From: Rhodospirillales bacterium | GTDB lineage: Bacteria; Pseudomonadota; Alphaproteobacteria; Acetobacterales; Acetobacteraceae | NCBI GenBank assembly: GCA_947447625.1 | Contig: CANFKS010000046.1 | Span: forward strand, 1-33,034 | DNA: 33,034 nt | Direction of reading: 5' to 3' | Shown: positions 23,259-33,034 of the stretch, in pieces | Numbering within the stretch: the stretch's first letter is position 1 | Layout: every line of letters begins with the position of its first letter | Notes under the pieces: generated by a model | The model's input: the letters and a program-made list of their open reading frames with translations, nothing else | Database searches by the model: none | Told to the model about the DNA's origin: nothing | Position numbers and translations under genes: made by a program

Positions 23259-23996
23259 TCAGGCCGCCTCCGTCCGCGCCGCGGTCAGGTCGCGGAAGAC
23301 ATCGTCCAACCGCCCCGACGGGTTCATCTTTTGCAACTCCGCTGGCGTCCCGTCAGCCACGATCCGCCCGCGCGAGACGATGATGGCGCGCGAACACACC
23401 GCGTCGACCTCCTCCAGGATATGGGTCGAAATCAGGATCGCCTTCTCCGGCGCCATCCGCTCGATCAGGCGGCGCACCTCATGCTTCTGGTTGGGGTCCA
23501 ACCCATCCGTCGGCTCATCCAACACCAGCACCGGCGGATCATGCAGCATCGACTGCGCCAAGCCCACCCGCCGCTTGAACCCCTTGGACAACGTCTCCAC
23601 CGGCTGCAACCGCACGCCCCCCAGCGTCGTCAACCCGATCGCATGGGCCACCCGATCCGCAGCCTCGCCGCCGCGATAGCCGCGCACCGAAGCCACGAAC
23701 CGCAAGAACCCTTCCACCGTCATGTCCGGATAGGTCGGTGCCCCCTCCGGCAAGAACCCCAGACACCGACGCGCCGCCAAGGACTCGCGCTGCACATCAT
23801 GCCCGCAGATCCGCGCCGTGCCTGCACTCGGTGTCATGAACCCTGCCAGCATCCGCATCGTGGTGGACTTGCCGGCGCCGTTCGGCCCCAGAAACCCCAA
23901 AACCTCGCCGCGCGCCACCGTGAACGACACGCTGTCCACGGCGGTGAAAGCGCCGAAACGCTTGGTCAATCCATCAATTTCGATCAGGGCTGTCAC
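23259..23996 (-). CDS. ABC transporter ATP-binding protein (GldA-like)
   Basis: A 245-residue ATPase with Walker A GPNGAGKS (37-44), the signature LSKGFKRRVGLAQ in place of LSGGQ, Walker B VLVLDEP, and switch motif STHILEEV. The LSKG-type signature is characteristic of the ATPases of ABC-2 exporters such as GldA, CcmA and DrrA. The GTG at 23996 is preferred because AGGGGA lies six bases upstream; an in-frame ATG at 24041 would add 15 residues with no family similarity and no ribosome site. It is the first gene of the operon. Its promoter should lie in the 373-bp gap shared with the divergent PLP-enzyme gene. Confidence 0.92.
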   Translation of the reverse strand: MTALIEIDGLTKRFGAFTAVDSVSFTVARGEVLGFLGPNGAGKSTTMRMLAGFMTPSAGTARICGHDVQRESLAARRCLGFLPEGAPTYPDMTVEGFLRFVASVRGYRGGEAADRVAHAIGLTTLGGVRLQPVETLSKGFKRRVGLAQSMLHDPPVLVLDEPTDGLDPNQKHEVRRLIERMAPEKAILISTHILEEVDAVCSRAIIVSRGRIVADGTPAELQKMNPSGRLDDVFRDLTAARTEAA

Positions 23997-24083
23997 CCGT
24001 GTTCCCCTGAGGTTGCCATCGATGCCTCCGAGATAACGCAAACCGGCGCGAAGGCAAGCGGGGCTTGAAAATCTGTCGCGTCA

Positions 24084-24160
24084 GAGCGTGCCGGTTTTTG
24101 ACGGAATCGCCGAAAACATGCCGCTCCAGCGCCTGAAATCTGAGCATCGCGATACGCGAT
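24084..24160. repeat. Interspersed palindromic repeat, copy C
   Basis: An interrupted dyad starts with GAGCG (24084-24088) and ends with CGCTC (24122-24126); inner arms GGTTTTTGACGG and CGCCGAAAAC also pair. A compact hairpin, ATCGCG-ATA-CGCGAT, follows at 24146-24160. The layout (dyad around GGAATC, CTGAAATCTGA spacer, second hairpin) parallels copy D. It occupies part of the 373-bp divergent gap (23997-24369), where I see no convincing gene. Confidence 0.6.
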
Positions 24161-24369
24161 AGGTCTGCCCCTGATCCAGCAGGCCTGACGATGAACCGCA
24201 ACGACGACGCGCAGACGACCGGCGGCTTGGCCGAACCGGCGAACACATCTAGAGTTTCGCCGAACGTGCGGCCCGGTTGCGGCCACCGCCATCCGCCGCG
24301 ACACGGCCGGCGATTGAACCCGCACGGCGCGCGGCATCCCCGCGAACCCACTGCAAGGACACCCCGCCC

Positions 24370-25470
24370 ATGACCAATGCTTTCCCAGACCTTGCGCTGC
24401 GTCGGGGGTGCCGGCGCTTCCTCGGCGGGCACGGCCGTGTCGACCAGCGCGGCTGGACCGAGCGCATGCTCGCCTCCGCGCATCTCGACGACGAGATTGA
24501 CATCTACAACGCCGGCCCCGCCATGCAGCGCCTGGAGGCCGAAAGCGCCGCACTGCTCGGCAAGCCCGCGGCGTTGTTCTTCCACAAGGGCGTATCCGCG
24601 CAACTTGCCGCCCTGCTCGTCCATGCCGAGGCCAGCAACCGCCGCGTCATCGCGCTGCATCCCCTCAGCCACATCGCGCGTGACGAAAAAGACCCGCTCG
24701 ACCGGCTCTGCGGCCTCATTTCGCGCCGCGTCGGCGTCGAGCACGCGCCCTTCACCGCGGCCGACCTCACCGCTCTCGCCGAGCCCCTCGGCGCCGTGAC
24801 CGTCGAACTGCCCATCCGCCAGGCCGGCTTCATCGGCACAGCATGGGACGACCTCGCCGCCATCTCCGCCTGGGCCCGCAGCCGCCGCGTGCCCTTTCAT
24901 ATCGACGGCGCGCGGATCTGGGAGAGCGCCCCCTGGTACAACAAGAGCCTCGCCGAGATCTCAGCCCTCGCGGACAGCGTCTACGTCTCCTTCTACAAAG
25001 GCCTCGGCGGCATGGGCGGCTGCGTGCTGGCGGGCTCCGCAGACTTCGTCGCCGCCGCCAAACCTTGGCGCACCCGCCTCGGCGGCGACATGCCCACCAT
25101 CTTCCCCTACGTCATCACCGCGCTCGACGGGCTGCACCGCCATCTCCCCCGCATGCCCGAGTATTACGCCCATGCCTGCGCCATCGCCGCCGCCCTCACC
25201 GGCCGGCCCGGCCTCGCCCTCTTCCCCGAACACCCCCATGGCAACTCATTTCGCGTCCTGTTCGACGTCGCGCCGGCGCAACTCGAGGCAGCCGCGACCA
25301 AAATCGCCCAGGACAGCGGCATTTGGCTCGCCAACGCCTTCCGCGCCACCGGGCTGGCGCGGCAGAGTTTCCTGGAATTGGTGGTCGGTGAGGCAACCCT
25401 GGCCTGGACGGCCGAAGACGTCGCCGAAACGCTCGCCACCCTGCGCAATACCGCCCTGCGCCTGTCCTAA
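24370..25470 (+). CDS. Threonine aldolase/beta-eliminating-lyase-like PLP enzyme
   Basis: A 366-residue fold-type I PLP enzyme. HIDGARIWE carries the aspartate that pairs with the pyridine nitrogen (D179), and VSFYKGLGGMGG carries the lysine that binds PLP (K210). The AGPAMQRLEAE segment and a VELP-type strand fit the L-threonine aldolase/beta-eliminating lyase superfamily. True L-threonine aldolases are slightly shorter and begin with an FxSDN-type segment that is missing here, so beta-elimination or retro-aldol cleavage of another hydroxy-amino acid is possible. The reaction would be cytoplasmic. The ATG at 24370 has AAGGA ten bases upstream; the longer open frame from 24277 lacks family features. 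It appears monocistronic and ends in a very strong hairpin. Confidence 0.85.
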   Translation: MTNAFPDLALRRGCRRFLGGHGRVDQRGWTERMLASAHLDDEIDIYNAGPAMQRLEAESAALLGKPAALFFHKGVSAQLAALLVHAEASNRRVIALHPLSHIARDEKDPLDRLCGLISRRVGVEHAPFTAADLTALAEPLGAVTVELPIRQAGFIGTAWDDLAAISAWARSRRVPFHIDGARIWESAPWYNKSLAEISALADSVYVSFYKGLGGMGGCVLAGSADFVAAAKPWRTRLGGDMPTIFPYVITALDGLHRHLPRMPEYYAHACAIAAALTGRPGLALFPEHPHGNSFRVLFDVAPAQLEAAATKIAQDSGIWLANAFRATGLARQSFLELVVGEATLAWTAEDVAETLATLRNTALRLS

Positions 25471-25547
25471 CCAGCGCGGGCACCGGGGGGCACGGCGGGG
25501 CACGCAGCGCGCCGCTTGCCCCGCCGTGCCCCCGGTGGTAGCGCTGG
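25471..25547. terminator. Very long GC-rich hairpin directly after the PLP-enzyme stop codon
   Basis: CCAGCGC (25471-25477) pairs with GCGCTGG (25541-25547). Inside it, 25481-25502 pairs with 25517-25537 over 21 bp with one bulged G. The loop is 14 bases. The stem starts at the base after the TAA. There is no clean T-run, so termination by this hairpin alone is inferred. Confidence 0.75.
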
Positions 25548-25551
25548 CGCT

Positions 25552-25652
25552 AGAGCCTGATGGTTTTCGGTGGAATCACCAAAAATCTGAATCAGGTTGG
25601 TAAACAAAGAGTTAGAGCGGGATGGCTTCGCCTGTCAGACGGCATCCCGCTC
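25552..25652. repeat. Interspersed palindromic repeat, copy D (most complete)
   Basis: The first part is bounded by CCTGAT (25556-25561) and ATCAGG (25591-25596), with an inner dyad GGTG-gaat-CACC flanked by TTTT and AAAA. The second part is a hairpin of GAGCGGGATG (25615-25624) and CATCCCGCTC (25643-25652). It shares both parts with copy A and the first part with copy C. It lies 44 bp before the M81 peptidase ATG and so is likely to be in its leader or promoter region. Confidence 0.75.
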
Positions 25653-25695
25653 GAATGGCGCGGCCAATACCGCGCCGAACGCGGAGGACTGCGGC

Positions 25696-27180
25696 ATGAA
25701 GCGCATCGCGATCATTCACATCGGCCAGGAAACCAACGACTTCAATCCGGAGTTGACCACCCTGGCGCATTTCGCCGCGTTCGGCATCTATCAAGGGCCC
25801 GAGATCCTGGAGCGCATGAAGGGCGCGGGCCAGGTCGGCGGCTGTTGCGATGCCGTGGCGGATGCCGGCATGGCGGTGGAGTGGGTGCCGATCATCTCGG
25901 CCTGGGCGATGGCCGGCGGGCGCATCAGCACGGAGGCCCGATTGTTCTTTGAGGAGCGCATCGGCACCGGCCTGCGCAACGCAAACAAGATCGACGCCCT
26001 GGCGCTGCACATCCATGGCGCCTGCTCGGCCGAAGGGGTGGATGACGTCGAGGGTGCGCAACTCGCGATCTGCCGCGCCGTGCTGGGGCCCGATATCCCC
26101 ATCGTCGTCTCGCTTGACCACCACGCCAACGTGACCCGCCAGATGGTGACGCTGAGCACCGCCATTCTCGGCCACCGCACCCAACCGCATGACGTCTATG
26201 ACACAGGGCGGCTCGCCGGCGAGATGCTGGTCCGCATTCTGCGCGATGGCACGCATCCCACCATGGCCTGGCGCAAGCTGCGCATCATAACGCATCAGGA
26301 GCAATTTCTCACCGCAGCCGGCCCGATGAAAATCTGGTTCGACCATGCCCGTGCCGCCGAGGCGGCGGACCCAGCCGTGCTGCACATCGCCCCCTGCCCG
26401 ATGCAACCCTGGCTCGACGTCGATGAGGGCGGCTGGGCGACGGTGGTGGTGACGGATAACGACCAGGCGCTGGCCGAGCGCCTCGCCGACGACTCTGCCG
26501 ATTTGGCGTGGTCCATGCGGCAGGATTTCATGCGCAAGGAGGCCGTCGCCATCGACGAGGCGGTGCTGATGGCCGATCGCGCCGCGACGGGGCTGATCGT
26601 GCTCTCCGACACCGGAGACACCGTCTTCGGCGGCACCGCCGGCGACAGCAACCTCATCCTGGAAGCTATCCTGCGGCTGGGCATCAGGAGCCGGGCCCTC
26701 ATCCCGCTGATTTCCGCCAAGACGGTGGCCCTGCTGGTCGCCGCCGGCGAGGGCGCCGAGGTGACGGTGCCGATCGGCGGCACCGCGTGCCCGATCTTCT
26801 TCACACCCATCATGGTCACCGGCCGGGTGCGCAAAATCGCCCCGGGCAGGGTCAAGGTGGCCGTGTTCCAGCAGCCGGAGTTCGACCAGGGCACCACGGT
26901 GATTTTCGACACCGGGCCGGTGACGATGATGATCTCCGAGCAGAGCGGCTCGGCCGGCAATGTGCCGGATGTCTATCGCTGGTTCGGCGTGGAGCCGGCC
27001 GACTACAAGATGGCGGTGCTGAAGACGGCCTCCAACTTCCAGTTCTTCAAATCCATCGCCGCGCAGGTGATCCGTGTCGATACCACCGGCCCCGGCCAGT
27101 CCGACGTGGTGGGCCTGCCGTGGCAGCGCGTGCCCCGGCCGATGTTCCCGATCGAACAGCCCGCAACCTGGCGAGGCTGA
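25696..27180 (+). CDS. M81-family metallopeptidase (MlrC/microcystinase C-like)
   Basis: A 494-residue protein of the MlrC family. The N-terminus KRIAIIHIGQETNDFNPE is characteristic. Zinc ligands should be D141 and H143 in SLDHHAN and H165 in QPHDVYDTG; their 2- and 22-residue spacing equals that of Asp167, His169 and His191 as I recall for Sphingomonas MlrC. The C-terminal domain contains SDTGDTVFGGTAGDSN (about 328-343), also family-typical. MlrC cleaves small linear peptides and releases the Adda residue in microcystin breakdown; most homologues are in organisms with no known microcystin metabolism, so the natural substrate here is open. GGAGGA lies seven bases before the ATG. It precedes a peptide-type ABC importer by 109 bp, suggesting it degrades the imported compound. 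No secretion signal is visible. Confidence 0.93.
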   Translation: MKRIAIIHIGQETNDFNPELTTLAHFAAFGIYQGPEILERMKGAGQVGGCCDAVADAGMAVEWVPIISAWAMAGGRISTEARLFFEERIGTGLRNANKIDALALHIHGACSAEGVDDVEGAQLAICRAVLGPDIPIVVSLDHHANVTRQMVTLSTAILGHRTQPHDVYDTGRLAGEMLVRILRDGTHPTMAWRKLRIITHQEQFLTAAGPMKIWFDHARAAEAADPAVLHIAPCPMQPWLDVDEGGWATVVVTDNDQALAERLADDSADLAWSMRQDFMRKEAVAIDEAVLMADRAATGLIVLSDTGDTVFGGTAGDSNLILEAILRLGIRSRALIPLISAKTVALLVAAGEGAEVTVPIGGTACPIFFTPIMVTGRVRKIAPGRVKVAVFQQPEFDQGTTVIFDTGPVTMMISEQSGSAGNVPDVYRWFGVEPADYKMAVLKTASNFQFFKSIAAQVIRVDTTGPGQSDVVGLPWQRVPRPMFPIEQPATWRG

Positions 27181-27289
27181 AAACCGCGCAGCGCCAGCCG
27201 GGAAAAGTCACAGCCGCAAAAATTGACAGCGCCCTGATCGCGTTCCAGTGTCCCACCATTGAACGAATAAAAGGGGGAGGCACGTCATC

Positions 27290-28822
27290 ATGTTGATCGA
27301 ACTCACACGGCGCGGCGGGATCGCGGGCGCATTGGCGCTGGCATCGGTGCCGTTTCAGGCCCGCGCGGCCGACCTCAAGGGCGGCACCCTGCGCGTCGCC
27401 TTGCTGGCGGATATGCAGAACTACGACCCGCAGCAATTCACCACGCTGAACTTCCCCCTCATCAAAAACCTCTATGACAGCCTGATCGAATACACCGCCG
27501 CGGGCCAGGCGATCCCGAGCCTCGCAACCGCCTGGACCATCGCGCCCGACAACAAATCCGTCACCGTAACCCTGCGCGACGGTGTCACCTTCCACAGCGG
27601 CGCACCTTTCACCTCGGCCGCGGTCGACGCCACGCTCAAAAAGGGCGCCGACCCGCAGAAGGGCAAGAACGTCTTCGCCACCATGTCCGTGGTGAAGGGC
27701 TGGTCCACCCCTGATGCCAAAACCGTGGTGATCGCGTTCAACAGCCCCGTGCCGGACCGCCAGATCACGGACCTGCTGCAATTCGTCTCGGTGATCGACC
27801 CCGCAGGGATCGACACGGTGGAGACCAAGGCCGCCGGCACCGGCGCCTTCACGGTGGCCGAACGCGTGCTCGGCCAGCGCATCCGCTTGGTCGCCAACCC
27901 GAAATACTGGCGCCGCGGCGAACCGGTGGTCAGCGAAGTTGTCTTCACCATCTTCTCCGACAACAACGCCGCCAATGCCGCCCTCGAATCAGGCGCGGTT
28001 GACGTGATCTACGGCGGCGGCGGCCGCGCCGCGGTGCGCCTGCGCGATGCCGGCTACACCCTCATCCAGGGCCCCGGCCCGCTGGTGCAGGTCCTGCGCA
28101 TCAACTCCACCCGCGGCCCGTTCAAAAACGCCAAGTTCCGCCAGGCCTTCAACCATCTGATGGACCGCCGCGCCATCCTGCGCGTGGGCTACGCCGGGCT
28201 CGGCGTGGTCACTGCGCTGCCCTGGGCGCCCTCCAGCCCCGCGGCCGACACCTCCTATGACACCGCCTACGCGTTCGACCTCGACAAAGGGCGCGCGCTG
28301 CTCAAGGAGTCCGGCCTCTCCGAAGCCGAGATGAACGGCTGGAAACTTCTGGTCAACGCCGGCGACGAGGATGGGGTGGCGATCAGCCAGATCGTGCAAA
28401 GCACCCTCGCCAAGGTCGGCATCAAGATCGACCTCGAACTGCGCCAAGGTGGCGAATTCGTCGATGCGATGCTGCAAGGCAAGTTCGACGCCATGTTCGG
28501 CGGCGTCGGCAACGTGCAGAAATTCCCCACCCGCGTCGCCACCAACTCGATCTACCGCACCGTCAAAAACCCCGTGCTCGGTGACCCGCACCCCCATCCC
28601 GGCTACGTGGCGGCGATCGAACAGGTCAACACCACGTTCGGCGCCGGCGATGGTGTGAAGGCGGCCTATGCCGCGCTCAACAAGGCCATGATCGAAGCCT
28701 CCTTCGCCATCCCGACCAACACGTTCGACCTCGGACTGATCGTGGCGAACAAAAAGATCGCCGGCTTCACACCGGAGATCGACAACATGCTGGTCGCGCG
28801 GACCATCGGGTTCTCCGGCTAA
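27290..28822 (+). CDS. ABC transporter substrate-binding protein, family 5 (DppA/OppA-like)
   Basis: A 510-residue periplasmic binding protein. The N-terminus carries a signal with adjacent arginines (TRRGGIAGALALASVPF), possibly Tat-dependent, and a likely cleavage after ARA at about residue 26. GGTLRVAL, ANYDPQ-like MQNYDPQ and the segment DGVTFHSGAPFTSAAV (about 95-110) are family 5 hallmarks. It would bind a peptide or related solute and deliver it to the permeases encoded downstream. GGGGGAGG ends nine bases before the ATG. The 109-bp gap before it contains a TTGACA (27223-27228) but no good -10 box 17 bases on, so a separate promoter is only possible. A ten-base gap separates it from the fused ATPase gene. 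Confidence 0.93.
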   Translation: MLIELTRRGGIAGALALASVPFQARAADLKGGTLRVALLADMQNYDPQQFTTLNFPLIKNLYDSLIEYTAAGQAIPSLATAWTIAPDNKSVTVTLRDGVTFHSGAPFTSAAVDATLKKGADPQKGKNVFATMSVVKGWSTPDAKTVVIAFNSPVPDRQITDLLQFVSVIDPAGIDTVETKAAGTGAFTVAERVLGQRIRLVANPKYWRRGEPVVSEVVFTIFSDNNAANAALESGAVDVIYGGGGRAAVRLRDAGYTLIQGPGPLVQVLRINSTRGPFKNAKFRQAFNHLMDRRAILRVGYAGLGVVTALPWAPSSPAADTSYDTAYAFDLDKGRALLKESGLSEAEMNGWKLLVNAGDEDGVAISQIVQSTLAKVGIKIDLELRQGGEFVDAMLQGKFDAMFGGVGNVQKFPTRVATNSIYRTVKNPVLGDPHPHPGYVAAIEQVNTTFGAGDGVKAAYAALNKAMIEASFAIPTNTFDLGLIVANKKIAGFTPEIDNMLVARTIGFSG

Positions 28823-28832
28823 GCAGCCATCG

Positions 28833-30820
<1,988 letters not shown>

Positions 30821-30824
<4 letters not shown>

Positions 30825-31663
30825 ACCCGATGTTGCGCCGCCTCCTCGCCCATCGCGGCGCCCTGCTCGGCATCGCCTATATCGTGCTCCTCGCCGCCGC
30901 CGCCATTTTTGCGCATCTCATCCTGCCCAGCGATCCCCTGGCGCAGGACCTCGCCAACACGCTCGACCCGCCCTCGGCCGCGCATTGGTTCGGCACGGAC
31001 GAACTCGGGCGAGACCTGATGACGCGGGCAATCTACGGTGCCCGCACTTCTCTGATCACCGCGCTCGGCGCGGTCATCATCGCCGGTCTGATCGGCGTCC
31101 CCATCGGCCTCGTCGCCGGGTTCTTCGGCGGCTGGCGCGATGCGGTGCTGATGCGCCTGGTCGATGTGCTGCTTGCGCTGCCCGGCATTCTGTTCGCCAT
31201 GGCCCTCATCGCCGTGCTCGGCCGCAGCCAGTTCGCGTCCCTGCTCGCCGTCGGCATCACCGGCATCCCGAGCTTCGCCCGCATCACCCGCGCCCAGGTA
31301 CTCTCCCTCCGCCAGCGCGATTTCGTCACCGCCGTCGAGGCGCTCGGCGGCTCGTCCACCTACACCATGTTCACCACCGTGCTGCCCAATGCATGGAGCC
31401 CGATCCTGGTGCAGGTCGTGATCCTGTCGGCGGTGGCGATTCTGCTCGAGGCGGCGCTCTCCTTCCTCGGCGTCGGCATCCCGCCGCCCACGCCAAGCTG
31501 GGGCGACATGCTGCGCACCGGCAAGGGCTTCCTCTACGAGGCGCCCTATTACGCCGTGCTGCCCGGCATCGTGCTGACGCTGACCATTCTCTCCCTCGAC
31601 ACGCTGGGCCGCACGCTTTCCCGCCTCATCGAGGATCGCCAATCCGCGGAGGACGGGCCATGA
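30821..31663 (+). CDS. Peptide ABC transporter permease (DppC-like)
   Basis: A 280-residue permease with about six membrane segments. The periplasmic motif HWFGTDELGRDLMTR (about 55-69) after the first helix is diagnostic of the DppC/OppC/GsiD group, and EALGGSSTYTMFTTVLPN (about 173-190) is the cytoplasmic coupling loop. It pairs with the DppB-like permease encoded next. Its start and stop each overlap neighbouring genes as ATGA, so the ATPase and both permeases are translationally coupled. DppC preceding DppB is the reverse of the common order. Confidence 0.93.
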
Positions 31664-32607
31664 TCGCCTACATCCTGCGCCGTCTCGCCCAGTTCATCCC
31701 GGTGCTGCTGCTGGCCTCGCTCGGCATCTGGGCGATGATCTACGCGGTGCCCGGCAGCCCGATCGGCGCGCTGGTGGGCGAAAACGCCACCCCGGAGCAG
31801 ATCGCCGCCATCACCATCCGCCTCGGGCTCGACCAGCCGATCCTTGTGCAGTACTGGCGCTGGCTGCTGGCAGCCCTCCACGGCGATCTCGGCCACTCCA
31901 TCCAGAGCCGTGAACCCGTTCTGGACCTCATCGCCACGCGCATCCCCGCCACCCTGCAACTCGGCCTGGCCGCCACGCTGGTCGGCCTGCTCGTCGGCAT
32001 TCCCGTGGCGGTGGCGAGCGCCCTGAAACCCAATTCCCTCCTCGACCGCGCCCTCAGCGGCTGGAGCGCCCTGGCGCTGGGTGTCCCGACATTCTGGCTC
32101 GGCATCCTGCTGATCCTGCTCTTTGCGGTCCATCTGCACTGGCTGCCCTCGGCCTCCGCCTATTTCCCGCTGATCAGCGACCCCATCCCCGCCTTGACCA
32201 ATCTGGCGCTCCCGGCACTCACCCTCGGCCTCTATATCTCCGGCATCTTCAGCCGCTTCCTGCGTGCCGCCCTGCTCGGCGAACTCCACGCGGACTACGT
32301 CCGCACTGCCCGCTCCAAGGGGCTGCGCGAGCGCGATGTGATCGGCCGGCATGTCATGCGCAATGCCATGCTCCCCTTCGTCACCATCGTCGGCCTCTCG
32401 CTCGCCAATTTCATCGGCGGCACCGTGATCACCGAGGCGGTCTTCACCTATCCCGGCCTCGGCCGCCTGCTGATCCAGGCGATCGGGGTGCGGGACTATC
32501 CGCTGATCCAGGGCTGCATCCTGTTCATCCTGGCGATCTACATCACCATCAACCTCCTGGTGGACGTGCTCTACGCCTATATCGATCCCCGGATCGACTA
32601 TCACTGA
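31660..32607 (+). CDS. Peptide ABC transporter permease (DppB-like)
   Basis: A 315-residue permease. The N-terminus IAYILRRLAQFIPVLLLAS and the segment LGLDQPILVQYWRWL (about 64-78) with GDLGHSI soon after are DppB/GsiC hallmarks. DYVRTARSKGLRERDVIGRH (about 209-228) is the EAA-type coupling loop. About six membrane segments are visible. GGAGGA lies six bases before the ATG, which overlaps the DppC-like stop. It completes a full importer with the binding protein and fused ATPase upstream. After its stop, 170 bp of C-rich sequence without a convincing gene separate it from the last gene. Confidence 0.93.
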   Translation: MIAYILRRLAQFIPVLLLASLGIWAMIYAVPGSPIGALVGENATPEQIAAITIRLGLDQPILVQYWRWLLAALHGDLGHSIQSREPVLDLIATRIPATLQLGLAATLVGLLVGIPVAVASALKPNSLLDRALSGWSALALGVPTFWLGILLILLFAVHLHWLPSASAYFPLISDPIPALTNLALPALTLGLYISGIFSRFLRAALLGELHADYVRTARSKGLRERDVIGRHVMRNAMLPFVTIVGLSLANFIGGTVITEAVFTYPGLGRLLIQAIGVRDYPLIQGCILFILAIYITINLLVDVLYAYIDPRIDYH

Positions 32608-32777
32608 CGCCCTCCCAGGCGATCACCCTCCGCCCCACCCGCCCGCAAGGCCAATGCGACACCCATGACCGCCAGCCAGCCATCACAGGCCCCACCCGCC
32701 GATGCGGCAGGGCAGGGGACCCGCCCCGGCTCATCCCTCACGCCCCGCCCCCCTCTTCCCCGTTCAGGAGCCTTTTC

Positions 32778-33034
32778 ATGACCAACCCCCTGAAAGCCCT
32801 CGGCCGCCCCCTTCGCCTCGGCGTCATCGGCGGCGGGCCCGGCAGCTTCATCGGCCCCATCCACCGCGCCGCCGCCCTGCTCGACCGGCATTTCGAGATT
32901 GCAGCCGGCGTCCTCTCCTCCGACCCCGCCAAAACCCGCGCCGCCGCCGCCGACCTCGGCTTCACCGGCTATGCCGATGTCCCCGCCATGCTCGCCCACG
33001 CCAACCTCGACGCCGTCGCCATCATGACCCCCAA
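32778..33034 (+). CDS. Gfo/Idh/MocA-family oxidoreductase (3' truncated by the window)
   Basis: The first 85 residues are visible and the frame is open at the window end. The NAD(P)-binding Rossmann start RLGVIGGGPGSFIGPIHR (about 13-30) is typical of a Gfo/Idh/MocA subgroup close to myo-inositol-2-dehydrogenase-like enzymes, and the segments ALDR.FE..AGVLSSDP and YADVPAML fit. Such enzymes oxidise or reduce sugars, inositols and related polyols. AGGAG lies seven bases before the ATG. It is on the same strand as the peptide importer, so it may be a further gene of that cluster; what it acts on is unknown. Confidence 0.85.
   Translation, partial: MTNPLKALGRPLRLGVIGGGPGSFIGPIHRAAALLDRHFEIAAGVLSSDPAKTRAAAADLGFTGYADVPAMLAHANLDAVAIMTP

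Noticed and set aside
24191-24373. 60-codon plus-strand frame ending in an ATGA overlap with the PLP-enzyme start
   Set aside because: Arg/Pro/His-rich, no hydrophobic core or motif, no convincing ribosome site; the overlap can arise by chance.
27223-27251. Promoter for the binding-protein gene based on TTGACA
   Set aside because: The -35 match is perfect, but the sequence 17 bases later (CAGTGT) is a poor -10 box.
32665-32781. 38-codon plus-strand frame ending in an ATGA overlap with the last gene
   Set aside because: Pro/Ser/Ala low-complexity translation in a C-rich spacer. The ribosome site AGGAG fits the downstream ATG, not this frame.

Overview
The window is GC-rich (roughly 65-70 %, by eye) and gene-dense. 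Its codon use, short overlaps and gene content fit an alphaproteobacterium. The interspersed palindromes (TTTAGAGCGGGATG type) and the nested GCTTC-T-run/A-run-GAAGC hairpins resemble repeats I associate with Acetobacteraceae/Rhodospirillales; that placement is inference. No rRNA, tRNA, CRISPR array, transposase or phage gene was seen.

Left part (1-16.8 kb). The edge holds the C-terminus of a probable MscS-like channel. A two-gene minus-strand unit follows (crotonase-family protein, then a classical short-chain dehydrogenase), with an upstream hypothetical protein that may be read from a leaderless mRNA. Next come a plus-strand run of muconate-cycloisomerase-type enzyme, amidase-signature hydrolase and class III CoA-transferase. 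This run converges across an A/T-rich double hairpin on a second amidase. An MFS transporter diverges from that amidase and converges on a large metzincin-type metalloprotease. Divergent from the protease, behind a tandem operator-like repeat, lies a permease-permease-ATPase ABC importer set (polyamine/iron/sulfate type) with no binding protein. A variant HflX GTPase closes this part. The enolase-superfamily enzyme, amidases, CoA-transferase, crotonase, SDR and MFS protein together suggest a catabolic island for an amide-containing acid.

Middle (16.8-24 kb). A GMC-family FAD oxidoreductase is followed by a six-gene minus-strand operon: GldA-like ATPase, GldF-like permease, GldG-like protein, DUF4340 protein, Nudix hydrolase and a 101-residue membrane-anchored protein. 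The plus strand changes from G-rich to C-rich, independently of gene direction, around 17-18.8 kb. Such a switch is what a replication terminus or an inversion boundary would give.

Right part (24-33 kb). A threonine-aldolase/beta-eliminating-lyase-like PLP enzyme ends in a very long hairpin. Next is a peptide-utilisation operon: an M81 (MlrC-type) metallopeptidase, a family 5 solute-binding protein, a fused DppD-DppF-type ATPase, and DppC- and DppB-type permeases. The window ends inside a Gfo/Idh/MocA-type oxidoreductase gene.
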